From NCBI GenBank assembly GCA_039621445.1, contig CP154957.1, forward strand, positions 27,698,541 through 27,762,540: DNA of 64,000 nucleotides, read 5' to 3'. The stretch comes from Euglena gracilis (lineage: Eukaryota > Euglenida > Euglenophyceae > Euglenales). A model generated the notes under the pieces. The model did no database searches. It was given only the letters and a program-made list of their open reading frames with translations, and was not told the origin of the DNA. This document shows, piece by piece, positions 48,301-57,004 of the stretch (its first letter is position 1; every line of letters begins with the position of its first letter). Both the position numbers and the translations under genes were made by a program.

Positions 48301-49040
48301 ATTGATAGCTGGAAAACAGCTGCTGTAGGGGAAAAAAGCTGCTGGCTGGTTGGACCCCTGGGGGGGGCGGGGCCAAATTTGTTTAAACAAAACCATGAAC
48401 CTCACGGGGGGGGGGGCAATAGGTGCCAAAAAAAATGGAGGCGAGAAAATTCGCACCGGAAAAATTTGGCGGTCTCGGCCAAAAAGGTCCGGAAATATTT
48501 GGCAGGATTGTGATCCGCCAATTTTTTCCATGCCACTTTTTTCGGCCTCCAATTTTTCCCCCCGGTAACGTGTGTGTTTTGTTGGAAAACTCTCAAAGCC
48601 CGGGGGGGGGGGGGCTGTGCTTGTTTATGAGCCCAGGAGGGGTCTAACAAATCCCACCTCAAATTTATAAAACTCCTCATCTTCAACAAGTGTTTTCTAT
48701 GGTGCCAAACAGTAATTATCAATCCACGAAAAACGACACAAGCTATTGGGGGAAAAACACAGCCAGGCTTTGTTTTAAGGCCTGGGGGAGATGACTGTCG
48801 GTCAGAAAAAGAGCCTGAAAGACGAAACAATTCCTTCTTCTGCTCTGTTTGGCTTCTGGCTCCATTCAACCAAACATTTAACCGTCCCTCCAAAGACCGC
48901 AACCCAAACGGGAGCAGTTGGCCGGAGGGAAAAGATGCCTGGCGAGATCTTCCTTCCAACTAACCCACCCGGTGTTGAGTCCGCCTTCTCCATCCCCCCA
49001 CCCCACTGACAGCCACGCCGGCGGAGGCGGGAGGGGCACA
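48300..49040. other. No supported gene
   Basis: G-runs at about 48,361, 48,407 and 48,603 break up the DNA. Open frames of 150-185 codons on the - strand cross these runs and are not supported. Confidence 0.45.
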
Positions 49041-49041
49041 C

Positions 49042-49143
49042 CATCGCCCGCTGCGCGGCCGCCTGCCGGCCGGCGCAGCGGTCCGCCACGCCCGCCGGGC
49101 CGCCCGCCTCGCCGTTGGTCTCCTCCTCCTTGTACTGCGGGCC
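49042..49143 (-). CDS. Candidate exon, best copy of the dispersed module
   Basis: On the - strand a pyrimidine tract (CTCGACCTCCCTTCCACTCC onward) ends in CACACCCCCAG. The frame then reads GPQYKEEETNGEAGGPAGVA and DRCAGRQAAAQRAM up to a GATG/GTGTGCC donor. Length is 102 nt, GC about 75%, far above the flanks. Charged first half (KEEET), then Gly/Ala-rich. This is the least damaged member of the - strand module family and could be a working internal exon. I do not recognise the protein. Confidence 0.45.
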
Positions 49144-49538
49144 CTGGGGGTGTGGCGGCGGACGGAACAGAGGAGTGGAAGGGAGGTCGAGAGAGACAGG
49201 GGGCACTGTGAACCTTTGTGAACTGACCTTCCTCCACACTTGAGGCCGTACTTCGCCCATTTACAAATTCATGCCCCTTTCCTGATTCGCCCATTTACTT
49301 CACAAATTCATGCCCCTTTCCTGATTACGGAACTCTCCTTTGATGGTTGTCCGCCGCTGTGCGACATCTTGTCCAATAAAACTTCTTGAGTGCAAAAAAG
49401 GTTGCAAAGGGTCACATTAGCCAATTTGGATGACCCCAGCGGCTGCCTGTGATTTTCCACAGCCGCAAAACAATGCACATCAGCCAGCAAAAAAAAGCGG
49501 AAAGAATGACTCGACAAAAGGCACAAGGAGGCACATAC

Positions 49539-49638
49539 CACCCTGCGCTGCGGCGCAGCCCACCCGGCTGGGGCGGCTTGCCAGGCCTGCCAGGCCGCCC
49601 GCCTTGTGGTTGGCCCCGTCCTCCTTGTACCGCCCGCC
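49539..49638 (-). CDS. Candidate exon, module copy
   Basis: The acceptor is TTGCCGCACCCCAG and the frame reads GGRYKEDGANHKAGGLAGLA, then SRPSRVGCAAAQG, up to GGTG/GTATGTG. The length is 100 nt; the close relative at 50,998-51,103 is 106 nt, two codons longer in the same phase, which argues that the frame was under constraint. The flank to about 49,770 is duplicated beside the other copy. Confidence 0.45.
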
Positions 49639-50049
49639 CTGGGGTGCGGCAAGCAGAGTGATTTTGTTTTAAAAATTAGCCGGTCCTGTTTTTTCTTTTT
49701 TCTTTGCAACTTCCGACACAAGTTCAGAGGGAAAATGCTCTTAAAGCCTGTTTCTGAAGACTGATTGGTGCCAATCCAGGAAGCCTCTGATGGGGGGGGG
49801 GGCATTTGAACAGAAAAGCTGGTCTTCAATTGATGCTGCCAGTATTTCCTAACATAATGATCAAGGCGGCGGCTACAATGGCTCCACCGACTAATGCAGC
49901 TCCCTCCAAAATGGAAACACACAGCCCAATCATGCACTTCCCCATTTCGACTCATAATCACAGAACCAGAAACCAAAAAGAAAACAAATGCAACAAAAAC
50001 TTCCCCATTTCCCCCATTTCAAACCACCCCAACGTACAAAAAAAAAAGG

Positions 50050-50105
50050 ACGGCAGCATACCACGCTCCGCTGTGCAGCCTGCCGGCTCGGCAGCCCTAG
50101 GCCCT
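50050..50105 (-). pseudogene. Exon-like module, 3' fragment
   Basis: Only the end of the module remains: - strand GAGCCGGCAGGCTGCACAGC then GGAGCGTG/GTATGCTGCC, matching the VGCTTAQ end of the 51.1-kb copy. The 5' part is absent. Confidence 0.45.
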
Positions 50106-50419
50106 GTTTTCTTTTATGGCTCCTGGGAAATGTGAAAAAATTGGACATGCCTTAAACAAAAACAATTTTCGCAAAGATCGTTCACATAACACCGGATACA
50201 CTTTTGCACAACTATTCACACATTCTCATGCACACACAATAAAAAAAATATTCAAATAAGGAAAAAAATATTGATCTAAACAAATTGATCTAACCAAATT
50301 CGATTAAACAAGTTCAATGCCCAAAACTGTCATAAGCCTGGAAAACGCCTTCAAAACAATCTCTTTAAAAAGTTCAAAACGTTCCGCCATGGAAAAAAAA
50401 ACAGGGCCTGGGCGGCTGC

Positions 50420-50464
50420 AGTCGCCCGCCTTGTTGTGGGTCTCGTTGTCCTGTACGGCCAGCC
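50420..50464 (-). pseudogene. Exon-like module, 5' fragment
   Basis: CTTTGCTCCCAG precedes GGCTGGCCGTACAGGACAAC and GAGACCCACAACAAGGCGGG. It shares the GTACAGG.CAACGAG form with the array copies rather than the TACAAGGAGGACGAG form, so two subfamilies exist. Homology ends near GACTGCAGCC. Confidence 0.45.
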
Positions 50465-50814
50465 CTGGGAGCAAAGGGGAGGGGCTGGCAGGGGAATGGG
50501 GGGGTGCGTAATTGTAGGGCCTGCACCATCAGAGAGCGGGGGAAACTTGAAGGAAATTAGGGTGGGGGGAGGGGAGGGGAAGGCCAGCCAGCAAGCCAGC
50601 CAGCCCCACCTTGCAGCACCCTTGCCAATGGAGAGACACACCCAAATAATTTTGAACAACCCCAGCTACCTACCCCAAAATGTGCCAAAACTGAACAACA
50701 ACAGACACCGCCACCACAATATTGGGCGGATGGATAGAATTGGGCTCAATCCCGGACTGTTCCTGACTGCCTGAAGAAACCATAGAAAATTTTCTTTGAC
50801 ATTTTAATAACCTC

Positions 50815-51410
50815 CATATTCATCACCAGACCTCCTGACCACATAATCATTTTTATCGACCCTGCAGGAGGGGAGGGGGGCCACCTGCAAAAAAACCATC
50901 AATCAGAACTTAATCCTAGTGGGGTCTTTGGCCACTCTGGATTATCAAAAAAAGTTGACCACAACCATGAAAAAAAAAACAATAAAACGGTGCATACCAG
51001 CCTGCGCTGTGGTGCAGCCCACCCGGCTGGGGCGGCTTGCCAGGCCTGCCGGGCCGCCCGCCTTGTGGTTGCCCTCGTCCTCCTTGTACCACCGCCGCCC
51101 GCCCTGTGGTGCGGCAAGCAGAATGATTTTGTTTTGAAATTGGCTGGTCCTGTTTCCCCCCCTTTTTTCAAACTTCCGCCACAACTTCAGGGAAAAAAAT
51201 GCTCTTACAGCCAGTTTCTGAAGACTGATTTGTGCATTTTCATCACCAAACCTCCTGCCCACATAATTATTTTTATCGACTCTGCAGGAGGGGCGGGGGG
51301 TCACTTCCACTCTTATACAAAAACCATCAATCAGAACTTAATCCTAGTAGGGTCTCTGGATTATCAAAAAAATATACCACAACCATGCAAAAAAAACAAC
51401 AACAATAAAA
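50815..51410 (+). repeat. Tandem duplication, period about 425 bp
   Basis: TTCATCACCA..ACCTCCTG, ATTTTTATCGAC, CTGCAGGAGGGG, ACCATCAATCAGAACTTAAT and GGATTATCAAAAAAA occur at 50,818-50,970 and again at 51,238-51,385. The exon module lies between the two. Confidence 0.88.
50998..51103 (-). CDS. Candidate exon, module copy
   Basis: The acceptor is CTTGCCGCACCACAG. The frame reads GGRRWYKEDEGNHKAGGPAG then LASRPSRVGCTTAQA, to a CTG/GTATGC donor. Closely related to 49,539-49,638 with an in-frame CGGTGG insertion. The flank to 51,235 (GATTTTGTTTTGAAATTGGC, AAATGCTCTTACAGCCAG) is duplicated at 49,655-49,760. Confidence 0.45.
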
Positions 51411-51769
51411 CAGGCAGAGGGAGTCGCAGGGTTGGATGGGAAGCGTTGAGGGGGGGGGGTCGCACCCCCCCCTCCCGACACGGACCCCCCCCTCCTACCT
51501 CGAAACTGAGGCGGGGCCAAAATTTTTTCGATTTCATGGATGGGCAAAAGGCCGGAAATCGGGTCCAAAGTGTCAAAAATCCCTGATTTTTCTTTGAAAA
51601 TCGATCCAAAAATGCTCATTTTTTGAAATTTTTTGAACGTTTTTTGGGGGGGAAAACACCAATACATCAAAAAATGGGTAACATGTCCAAAAGTCAGCAA
51701 AAGGGGTTTTTTTTGCTCATTTTGCGGCGCGCAGCGCCGGAAGAAAATTTTCTGCTATTTTGTCACCTG
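51410..51769. other. Noncoding interval with C/G runs and CGGCGC hairpin
   Basis: Contains a hairpin at 51,725-51,739 (CGGCGC-GCA-GCGCCG) in A/T-rich context. Otherwise no feature. Confidence 0.6.
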
Positions 51770-51992
51770 TCGGACGGAGACGGCCCCGTCAGCGCCCACG
51801 GAGGGGCACCCCTCCCAAGCCCGCAGACGGGAGGCGAAGGAGTCCAAGTCCAAGGAGACCAGGGAGTCCCAGGACATGCCCAAGGAGAAGGAGTCCAAGG
51901 ACAAGCCGGACAAGAAGGCCAAGGACGCGCCCAAGAAGGGCGTCAGGTGGAAGCAGTCTTCCCCCATGCAGCCGCCGGCCCAGCACTCCTAA
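51770..51992 (+). CDS. Candidate 3'-terminal exon, Lys/Glu/Ser-rich protein
   Basis: One frame is clean and strongly biased: RTETAPSAPTEGHPSQARRR, then EAKESKSKETRESQDMPKEK, then ESKDKPDKKAKDAPKKGVRW, ending PMQPPAQHS before TAA at 51,990. Lys and Glu codons are almost all AAG and GAG, unlike the surrounding DNA. The exact acceptor is uncertain (CGGACGGAG or CCCGTCAG). The acidic-basic, disorder-type composition suggests a nuclear or RNA-binding tail, but that is inference. Downstream DNA is AT-richer, as expected of a 3' UTR. Confidence 0.5.
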
Positions 51993-52115
51993 GAGTCGTC
52001 CCCAGAGCCCGCAGAGCGGCCCGTGCACAGGGAGTGGCGCATTCAGTTCAGTTCATGTTCATTCTGTCTGTAATACCTCTTTCTCCAATTGGTCATAATT
52101 TAGAAACTCTGTTAT

Positions 52116-52133
52116 GAAGCGTTTTTCCGCTTC
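52116..52133. other. Hairpin GAAGCG-TTTTTC-CGCTTC
   Basis: It lies 124 bp after the stop of the Lys/Glu-rich exon. First of a set of similar hairpins at 52,720, 52,932, 53,042 and 53,331. Confidence 0.8.
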
Positions 52134-52163
52134 GCTGTAAAAAGACAGAAATTTTACCCCAAA

Positions 52164-52554
52164 TTGACGTTGGCTTTATCTGCAAAACAATTTTTCATTC
52201 AGTTGCTGGTTACTTGTGTTCCATACTTAGCAGAACAAACACCTTCTCATTACCGATCGGGATCAAATGCTTCTCCGAGTTCTGCTGTGTGTAGGCGGTC
52301 CCGGCGGCCGTTACGACGGCAGGCGCTGGAGTGGGACAAGCGCTTTCCAGGACAACCCTTTCGCATTCATGACCTCAACCATGTCCCCAGACATCAGACA
52401 ACACACAGCACACCCCTGGTGGCACCCATACCGGATTTTGTTTCGCTTCTGTGTCGCTACAGGCAGTGCATGGCACGGGGGGCGTATGTCGGTTTGTCCA
52501 ATGAATGCACTGGAATTAAACTATGTCCATTGCTACTTCTGTAATCTCTTTTGA
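52164..52554 (+). CDS. Two overlapping open frames, possible exon
   Basis: Frames at 52,164-52,544 (includes RRQALEWDKRFPGQPFRIHD) and 52,267-52,554 (includes GGPGGRYDGRRWSGTSAF) are open over about 280 bp of balanced composition. Either could be a terminal exon, or the region may be a noncoding transcript. The pyrimidine context near 52,285 (TGCTGTGTGTAG) could act as an acceptor. Not recognised. Confidence 0.25.
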
Positions 52555-52719
52555 ATATCTGTAAGGCCTTTTGCAGGTATTTTGGTACACTGGTTTACTT
52601 CCTTGAATGTTACCGTGACTGAGTTGATCTTTCCTATTCAGATGGTTCATTGAACATCTTCTGTTGAGGAATGCAGTGGTTTGGTTTGAGGGGATAACAA
52701 AATGTTTGTTTGCTTCGAG

Positions 52720-52737
52720 GAAGCGGAAACCCGCTTC
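52720..52737. other. Hairpin GAAGCGG-AAAC-CCGCTTC
   Basis: Perfect 7-bp stem, 46 bp before the ATG of the next candidate gene. Confidence 0.85.
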
Positions 52738-52782
52738 TGGCACTCTCTTCTCCTTTTCCCACGGTTCCCCGCTTTTCCCCAA

Positions 52783-53144
52783 ATGGCGGACTACTTCAAC
52801 GTCGACGAGTGCGTAAAAGGTCTGTTACTCTTCGAAATCAAAACCGTTAATCCTTTTAACCGAATTGTAGGTCGATTGCCGATCATATCTCTGATGTTTT
52901 GTTCACGGTATAATTTTTCTGGTTCCTTTGAAAGCAGTTTTCTGCTTCCTTCTTGCCTGATTGAAAACTTCTGGCATTTTTCTTGAACATTGCTTCAAAT
53001 ACGCTTCTCTGTGTTTACTTTCTGGTGTACAACGTCCATTTTGAAGCGGAATTTGATATTTACTGCTTCCGGTTTTTGTTTTCTTTTTTCCCCTCTTTAC
53101 AGAGGAATTTGTGTGCTCTCCTCGCCGACAACAGTGGAAACCAG
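52783..53144 (+). CDS. Candidate gene 5' end: two exons and an intron
   Basis: ATGGCGGACTACTTCAACGT encodes MADYFNVDEC, followed by GTAAAAGG, a usable donor. The intron (52,813-53,102) ends TTTTCTTTTTTCCCCTCTTT then ACAG. Exon 2 (53,103-53,144) has exactly 14 codons, RNLCALLADNSGNQ, and closes CCAG/GTGTGC. Both junctions are then phase 0. An alternative uses the AAAAG/GTCTGT donor (exon 1 to 52,819) and gives VKEEFVCSPRRQQWKPG. A third exon may start after CCTCCTCCGTTTGCAG at about 53,365. The start is supported by the AAATGGCGG context and the AC-rich codons after it. Protein family unknown. Confidence 0.45.
52932..52947. other. Hairpin AAGCAG-TTTT-CTGCTT in candidate intron 1
   Basis: A perfect 6-bp stem that is a G-to-A/C-to-T variant of the GAAGCGG hairpins: both arms changed together. 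Confidence 0.75.
53042..53071. other. Loose GAAGCGG..CTGCTTCC inverted pair in candidate intron 1
   Basis: TTGAAGCGGAATTTG and TACTGCTTCCGG face each other across about 17 nt, with one G:T-type mismatch. Confidence 0.55.
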
Positions 53145-53330
53145 GTGTGCGTCGCTTGTTTTGATTTTTTTTCTCAGACATTTTTTTAATTTTGACATAT
53201 TTTGAAAATAAAATGGCCTTTTCGGGTCCATTTTGGGCTTTATAGGACTTTGTTACTGCAAGCTGAACGTCCATCGGAATCGGCTGAAATCGGGACCTCT
53301 TCGAAAATCTTAAAAAAAAAGCCCTTTTTT

Positions 53331-53350
53331 GGAAGCGGTTTTCCGCTTCC
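53331..53350. other. Hairpin GGAAGCGG-TTTT-CCGCTTCC
   Basis: A perfect 8-bp stem, the most stable of the set, located just before the possible acceptor CCTCCGTTTGCAG. Confidence 0.88.
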
Positions 53351-53365
53351 TCCTCCGTTTGCAGA

Positions 53366-53600
53366 GGCTCAGAAATTTTGGGCAATTTACGCCGCCTAAA
53401 TCAGAAGCAGTCAAAAGCTTTCAAAGGCAGCCAAAAGGCGCAAACAGTTGCCACAATGGCCAAAAGGTGGCAAAAATGGACAAAAGTTTCTTAAAGAGGG
53501 CTGATCAAAAGCGGGCTAAAGAGGGGCAAAAGATGGTAAAAAGCAGCCAAACGCAAATCCAAAGCTGCCAAAATAGGGTTTTTTTAAGACCAGGGAGTTC
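53366..53600 (+). repeat. Degenerate (GCCAAAAGTGG)n-like tract
   Basis: Words such as CAGCCAAAAGGCG, GGCCAAAAGGTGGC and GGGGCAAAAGATGG recur. The same vocabulary fills 54,470-54,740 and 57,600-57,860. The Lys/Gln-rich frame across it is therefore doubtful as coding sequence, although it would join in phase 0 to the preceding exon candidate. Confidence 0.6.
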
Positions 53601-54030
53601 CACCCACCCACCCAAGGTACCCCTGGAGGGGGGTCTGGGGGACCCACTTTTTTGGGGTGAGCGGTCTGCTGGCTCGCTCACCCATTGCCCATCGTGTGTC
53701 ACAAAGAAGAAGCGTCATTGTGTTCATAAATTCAATACTGCCCCCTTTCTTTCTAGCTCTGTTTCAGGACTGATTTCTGAGAATGGCCATTCAGCCCATA
53801 GTTTTATGTTTTGTCTTTGATTTTTGGGTGGCATTTGTTTTTGAAATGAAATGTGGGACAAATACCAATAATAATATACATTATTCCTTGAGTGGGAGTT
53901 TCACCAAGCACTTTAGTTGCGGTTCAGGGTTGGTTTTTGTCTTGGGCCAGTGAACTGGGGGGCATCTAACCAGAGCATTTTTTTTAAGCAACCCCCCTCC
54001 CCTACCCAGCTCAGAGGCTGTAAAAATTTG
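53600..54030. other. No feature recognised
   Basis: Mixed DNA with short C/G runs; CACCCACCCACCCAAGG at about 53,600 resembles the core of the 41.4-kb repeat family. Confidence 0.5.
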
Positions 54031-54034
54031 GATT

Positions 54035-54310
54035 GGCTGGAAAAAGATGCTGGCTGACCACCCCCCGCTGGGGGTCCAATGGAAGCTGGGCCTGACCCGA
54101 GGTCGAACCGGGTACCGAAAAATCGAAAGTGGAAAAATGTCCAAAAATCTGTCAATTATGCAAAAAAAATACATTTTTGACCCCATTTTTTTTCCATGTC
54201 TGACCCATTTTTTCCCATTTTTGATCCCCAAAAGCGAAAAATCCGTTACCGTCCAGCCGCCCTTTGGACGGCTGGGAATAAATAAATCTCGTTGGCCCGG
54301 GTTGGAAAAA
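54035..54310 (+). repeat. CTGGAAAAAG family, long member B
   Basis: GGCTGGAAAAAGATGCTGGC, CCGCTGGGGGTCC, AGCTGGGCCTGACCC, GGTCGAACCGGGTACC, AAAATGTCCAAAAATC and CAATTATGCAAAAAAA, ending CCGTTACCGTCCAGCCG and a new GGTTGGAAAAAGGCTGCTGG. Members A, B and C are bounded on both sides by the CTGGAAAAAG motif in direct orientation. Confidence 0.85.
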
Positions 54311-54469
54311 GGCTGCTGGCTGGCTGCCCCCCCCCCCCCGGGGTCATATTTTCTAAGCTACCCCCTGCATCTAACTCCTGTCGGCTGTCTGACCATCTGG
54401 GTGGGTCAACCGTAAAAAAAAAATGGATTCAGTACACAACCAAGGTACTCAGTAAGAAGAAATCGAAGT

Positions 54470-54750
54470 GCCAAATGCACCAGCTGCAAGAGCCGCCAAA
54501 AGTTGCCATGAGCAGCCAACAATTGCCACAAGAAGCCAAAATAAAATATCAAAAAGTGGACAAAAGGAGTCACAAGTGGCCAAACGTTGATAAGGGTGGC
54601 AAAAAAATGCTGATGCCAAAAAGTTGCTTAAAAAATCCAAAAGTGGGCCAAGTAGGAGAGGGCAAAATGTGTCCAAAAGTGGGCAACATCAGCCAAAGAA
54701 GCCAAAAGTGGACAAAAGTGGTCAATTCATGTGAATTCTCTGTGGTCAAT
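54470..54750 (+). repeat. Degenerate (GCCAAAAGTGG)n tract
   Basis: AGTGGACAAAAG, AAGTGGCCAAACG, AAAAGTGGGCCAAG and AAAAGTGGACAAAAGTGG. The Lys-rich + strand frame through it (to 54,762) is explained by the repeat. Confidence 0.7.
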
Positions 54751-54759
54751 TCTTCAATT

Positions 54760-55012
54760 TGAATTCTCAACGAACCAGCCTTCATCCTCCCCTCTTGTTG
54801 TCTCAACTTGCAACTTCCGGGCCACAATGCTTGCACTTGTCCACCCTTCAATACCGTGCCAAACTCTAACCAGAACCCAAGCCACCCTAACCCCATCCCA
54901 ATTCCATTCTGCATCCCTGTTCAATCACCCAACGAACCAAAAAAACCTGTTCTTTAGAGGGGGCATATTTGGGGTTGGTTGACCTCTAGACTCCCAACTG
55001 GCAGGTCGGCTG
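54760..55012. other. No feature recognised
   Basis: C-rich strand with CCCTAACCCCATCCCAATTCC words, resembling the reverse of the decayed minisatellite edge at 46.55 kb. Confidence 0.4.
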
Positions 55013-55468
55013 CTAACCTTTGACAAATCCCTCGTCCCCAGAGCCTACTGGCTCTCTCCACCCTCCCCGCCCCCCAAAACAGAGGGAACTTGTCTGAATG
55101 TTCGTAATTTGATGTGTGTGGACTCTGATGAGGCTACAACGACCACACACTCTCATGCTGACGCCGGCAGGCTGGCATCCATTGGCAGAACCATTCCCAC
55201 CATACGCTCTGATGTAATTTATGTGCCGAAAGCTCGGCCAGTAAATTTCTAGCCAAACATTCCCAGAATGTGTCGGAATGGAGATGTGCATGGGGGGGAC
55301 ACGCAAAGGTGTGTGAGAAACACAAATGAAATGAACACATCGATCAACACATAGAATCAAAAGAAGGAGGAGCCATTCCCGCCCGTTCGTGCAGGCTGAC
55401 ACGGACCCACCGCTGGCCAGCTCCTTTTGCCATGTGTCCACAATTATCATTGAAAAAGGGGTTCCCAC
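55013..55468 (-). CDS. Open frame of 151 codons, possible exon
   Basis: An ATG-started frame of balanced composition, unbroken by homopolymers until the last 25 codons. It includes MIIVDTWQKELASGG near the N-terminus, a hydrophobic stretch LLLLLILCVDRCVHFICVSH (residues 33-52, possibly a membrane segment) and EIYWPSFRHINYIRAYGG. No family recognised; it could be chance, but it is one of few long frames here without a repeat explanation. Confidence 0.25.
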   Translation of the reverse strand: MGTPFSMIIVDTWQKELASGGSVSACTNGREWLLLLLILCVDRCVHFICVSHTPLRVPPMHISIPTHSGNVWLEIYWPSFRHINYIRAYGGNGSANGCQPAGVSMRVCGRCSLIRVHTHQITNIQTSSLCFGGRGGWREPVGSGDEGFVKG

Positions 55469-55619
55469 CAGCTTACGGGTGCCTCCACTCCCTCATTCCA
55501 GAGTGGCTCCTGACACCTAAAATAAGACGCTGGGTGGAAGCACTTTCCTGCGGGACCCCTCCCCCAATCACCAACCTCCAAAAAAAAACCCGGGGTCCAG
55601 CTCATCAACAGAGGCCCCG

Positions 55620-55960
55620 GGGGCCTCCGAAGGTTTCTGTCGGGATGCCGGCGGGGGCGGTCAGGGGCGAGCGGGGGAGGGGCCCCCCCGCCGGCATACG
55701 GATCGTGCTGCGTGCTGGTAGGGGGGGGGGAGGGGGCGCCGGGGCCATCCGCCGCCCGCCGGGTGGGGGCCACGGCGGCGGGAGGGGCGGCGGCAGGGCT
55801 GCCCAGGGTTGAAAGGGTGGGGGGGAGTGAGGACCCCCCTTAGTTGCACTGAGGCTTCTTGTCGGGTTATGGCCGTTGCTAGCTTCACTTCTGCAGTTTG
55901 CAGTGTGGTGAGTGGCCAGGGACCCCTTCCACCAGTGCTCCTGTGTTGCTCCGCCTGGCT
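55620..55960 (-). CDS. GC-rich candidate exons
   Basis: Two acceptors stand out on the - strand. CACTGCAAACTGCAG precedes EVKLATAITRQEASVQLRG (near 55,850-55,905). A C-run ending CCCCCTACCAG precedes a GC-rich stretch (55,608-55,710) with TIRMPAGGPLPRSPLTAPAG in one frame and DPYAGGGAPPPLAPDRPRRH in another. All frames are open for GC reasons, so only the splice context supports coding. Confidence 0.25.
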
Positions 55961-55969
55961 GGGTGAGCA

Positions 55970-56190
55970 ACTCTGGTGTAATTCCAAGGACCTCCCCCCC
56001 CCGGGGGGGTCCTGCAGGCCGGCTGGAAAAAGGTGCTGGCTTGCTGGACCCCCCAACCCAGCCAGCACCGGGAGGGCACCCCCCACCGGGGGTTGGGTCC
56101 CCTCCGCCTTTGGAAAACCCCTGTAGGGGGACCGGCCCCTGCCAATCCCTTTGCAAGGAAACACCCTTCGGCGCCGATGGGAAATTTGGG
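55970..56190 (+). repeat. CTGGAAAAAG family member with 60.0-kb paralog
   Basis: GGCTGGAAAAAGGTGCTGGC, then a C/G-rich segment, GTTGGGTCCCCTCCGCC, TTTGGAAAACCC and CCTGCCAATCCCTTT. The same order occurs at 59,944-60,112 (GTTGGGTCTCCTCTGGCC, AGAAAACCC, CCTGGCAACTTCCTTT). Confidence 0.75.
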
Positions 56191-56404
56191 CCAAAACGGA
56201 ATTGCGCCCCCAGAAAAAAAGAAGCAGACATGGCATGAAATGGAGACTCCTTACCCCCCCTTCCCCCCTTGCCACTCCCCACTTTGTGCCACGTGTGGGG
56301 AAAAGGCCGTAGGGTTGCTGATCCCTGGACAGCCCTGGGGGTTGGCCAGCGCACAGCCCCTCGGCGGTGGGTCGAGGGCGGGGGAGGCTGGGGGACTCGA
56401 CCAG

Positions 56405-56512
56405 GCACCTATAGTTGACCCCCAGATTTTCGCCATTTTCGGCCATTTTCGGCCATTTTCGGCCATTTTCGGCCATTTTCGGCCATTTTCGGCCATTTTT
56501 TCCTATAGGTGG
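56405..56512. repeat. Decamer array with CACCTATAG inverted ends
   Basis: CACCTATAG at 56,406-56,414 and CTATAGGTG at 56,503-56,511 face each other. Between them are seven copies of GGCCATTTTC in exact 10-bp register (56,431-56,500). No target duplication is evident. Confidence 0.88.
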
Positions 56513-56567
56513 GGGGTAAAGCTGCCTTAAAATTCTTTCATACCAACAATACATTTTGATCATTCAG

Positions 56568-56924
56568 TCAACACGAAAGCAGTTGTGACAAGCTAACGCA
56601 TCCAAGGAGGTCCGTTTGGAATGGGTGCTCAGGGATTAAAGAGGTCAAAGAGTTTTTTGTTGCAATATGCAAATGCAAGGTTTTGGGAATAAACTTATTT
56701 TTCCCTGCCAGAGAGGCTCTTGTCCACTTTGGTCTTTTTTTTTGCTGGGGGTTTTTGGGACGCTTCATGAGAGTGGTTGGCACATGACATATTAACCACA
56801 ATAAACTGGTGCTTTTCTCTTCAAGCCTCTTGGCGTGGATGCGTTTCACAAACAACTTCCCCTCACCTATTCCAACTTGATACCCCAAGCAACATTGTTT
56901 GATGGTGGCACTGTTATATCCCAT
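56568..56924 (-). CDS. Open frame of 118 codons, possible exon
   Basis: An ATG-started, basic frame of balanced composition: MGYNSATIKQCCLGYQVGIG at the start, KRPKNPQQKKRPKWTRASLA in the middle, TSLIPEHPFQTDLLG near the end. No repeat explains it. A pyrimidine tract does not precede it. Function unknown; chance cannot be excluded. Confidence 0.25.
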   Translation of the reverse strand: MGYNSATIKQCCLGYQVGIGEGKLFVKRIHAKRLEEKSTSLLWLICHVPTTLMKRPKNPQQKKRPKWTRASLAGKNKFIPKTLHLHIATKNSLTSLIPEHPFQTDLLGCVSLSQLLSC

Positions 56925-57004
56925 CCACTTGTGTGCAATAAACCTAATGCAGGAATCACACCTTTAACAGAGAAAAAAATGCTTCACATACTTTGCCTAA
57001 TTGC

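Noticed and set aside
56405-56512. A complete TIR transposon like the 15.7-kb element
   Set aside because: Inverted CACCTATAG ends are present, but no target duplication is visible and the element is only about 108 bp, so it is reported as a repeat only.
55661-56563. A 300-codon - strand gene, the longest frame in the window
   Set aside because: It starts inside the GGCCATTTTC decamer array (read as KWPKMAENGR) and crosses a dispersed repeat and C/G runs. GC content keeps the frame open.
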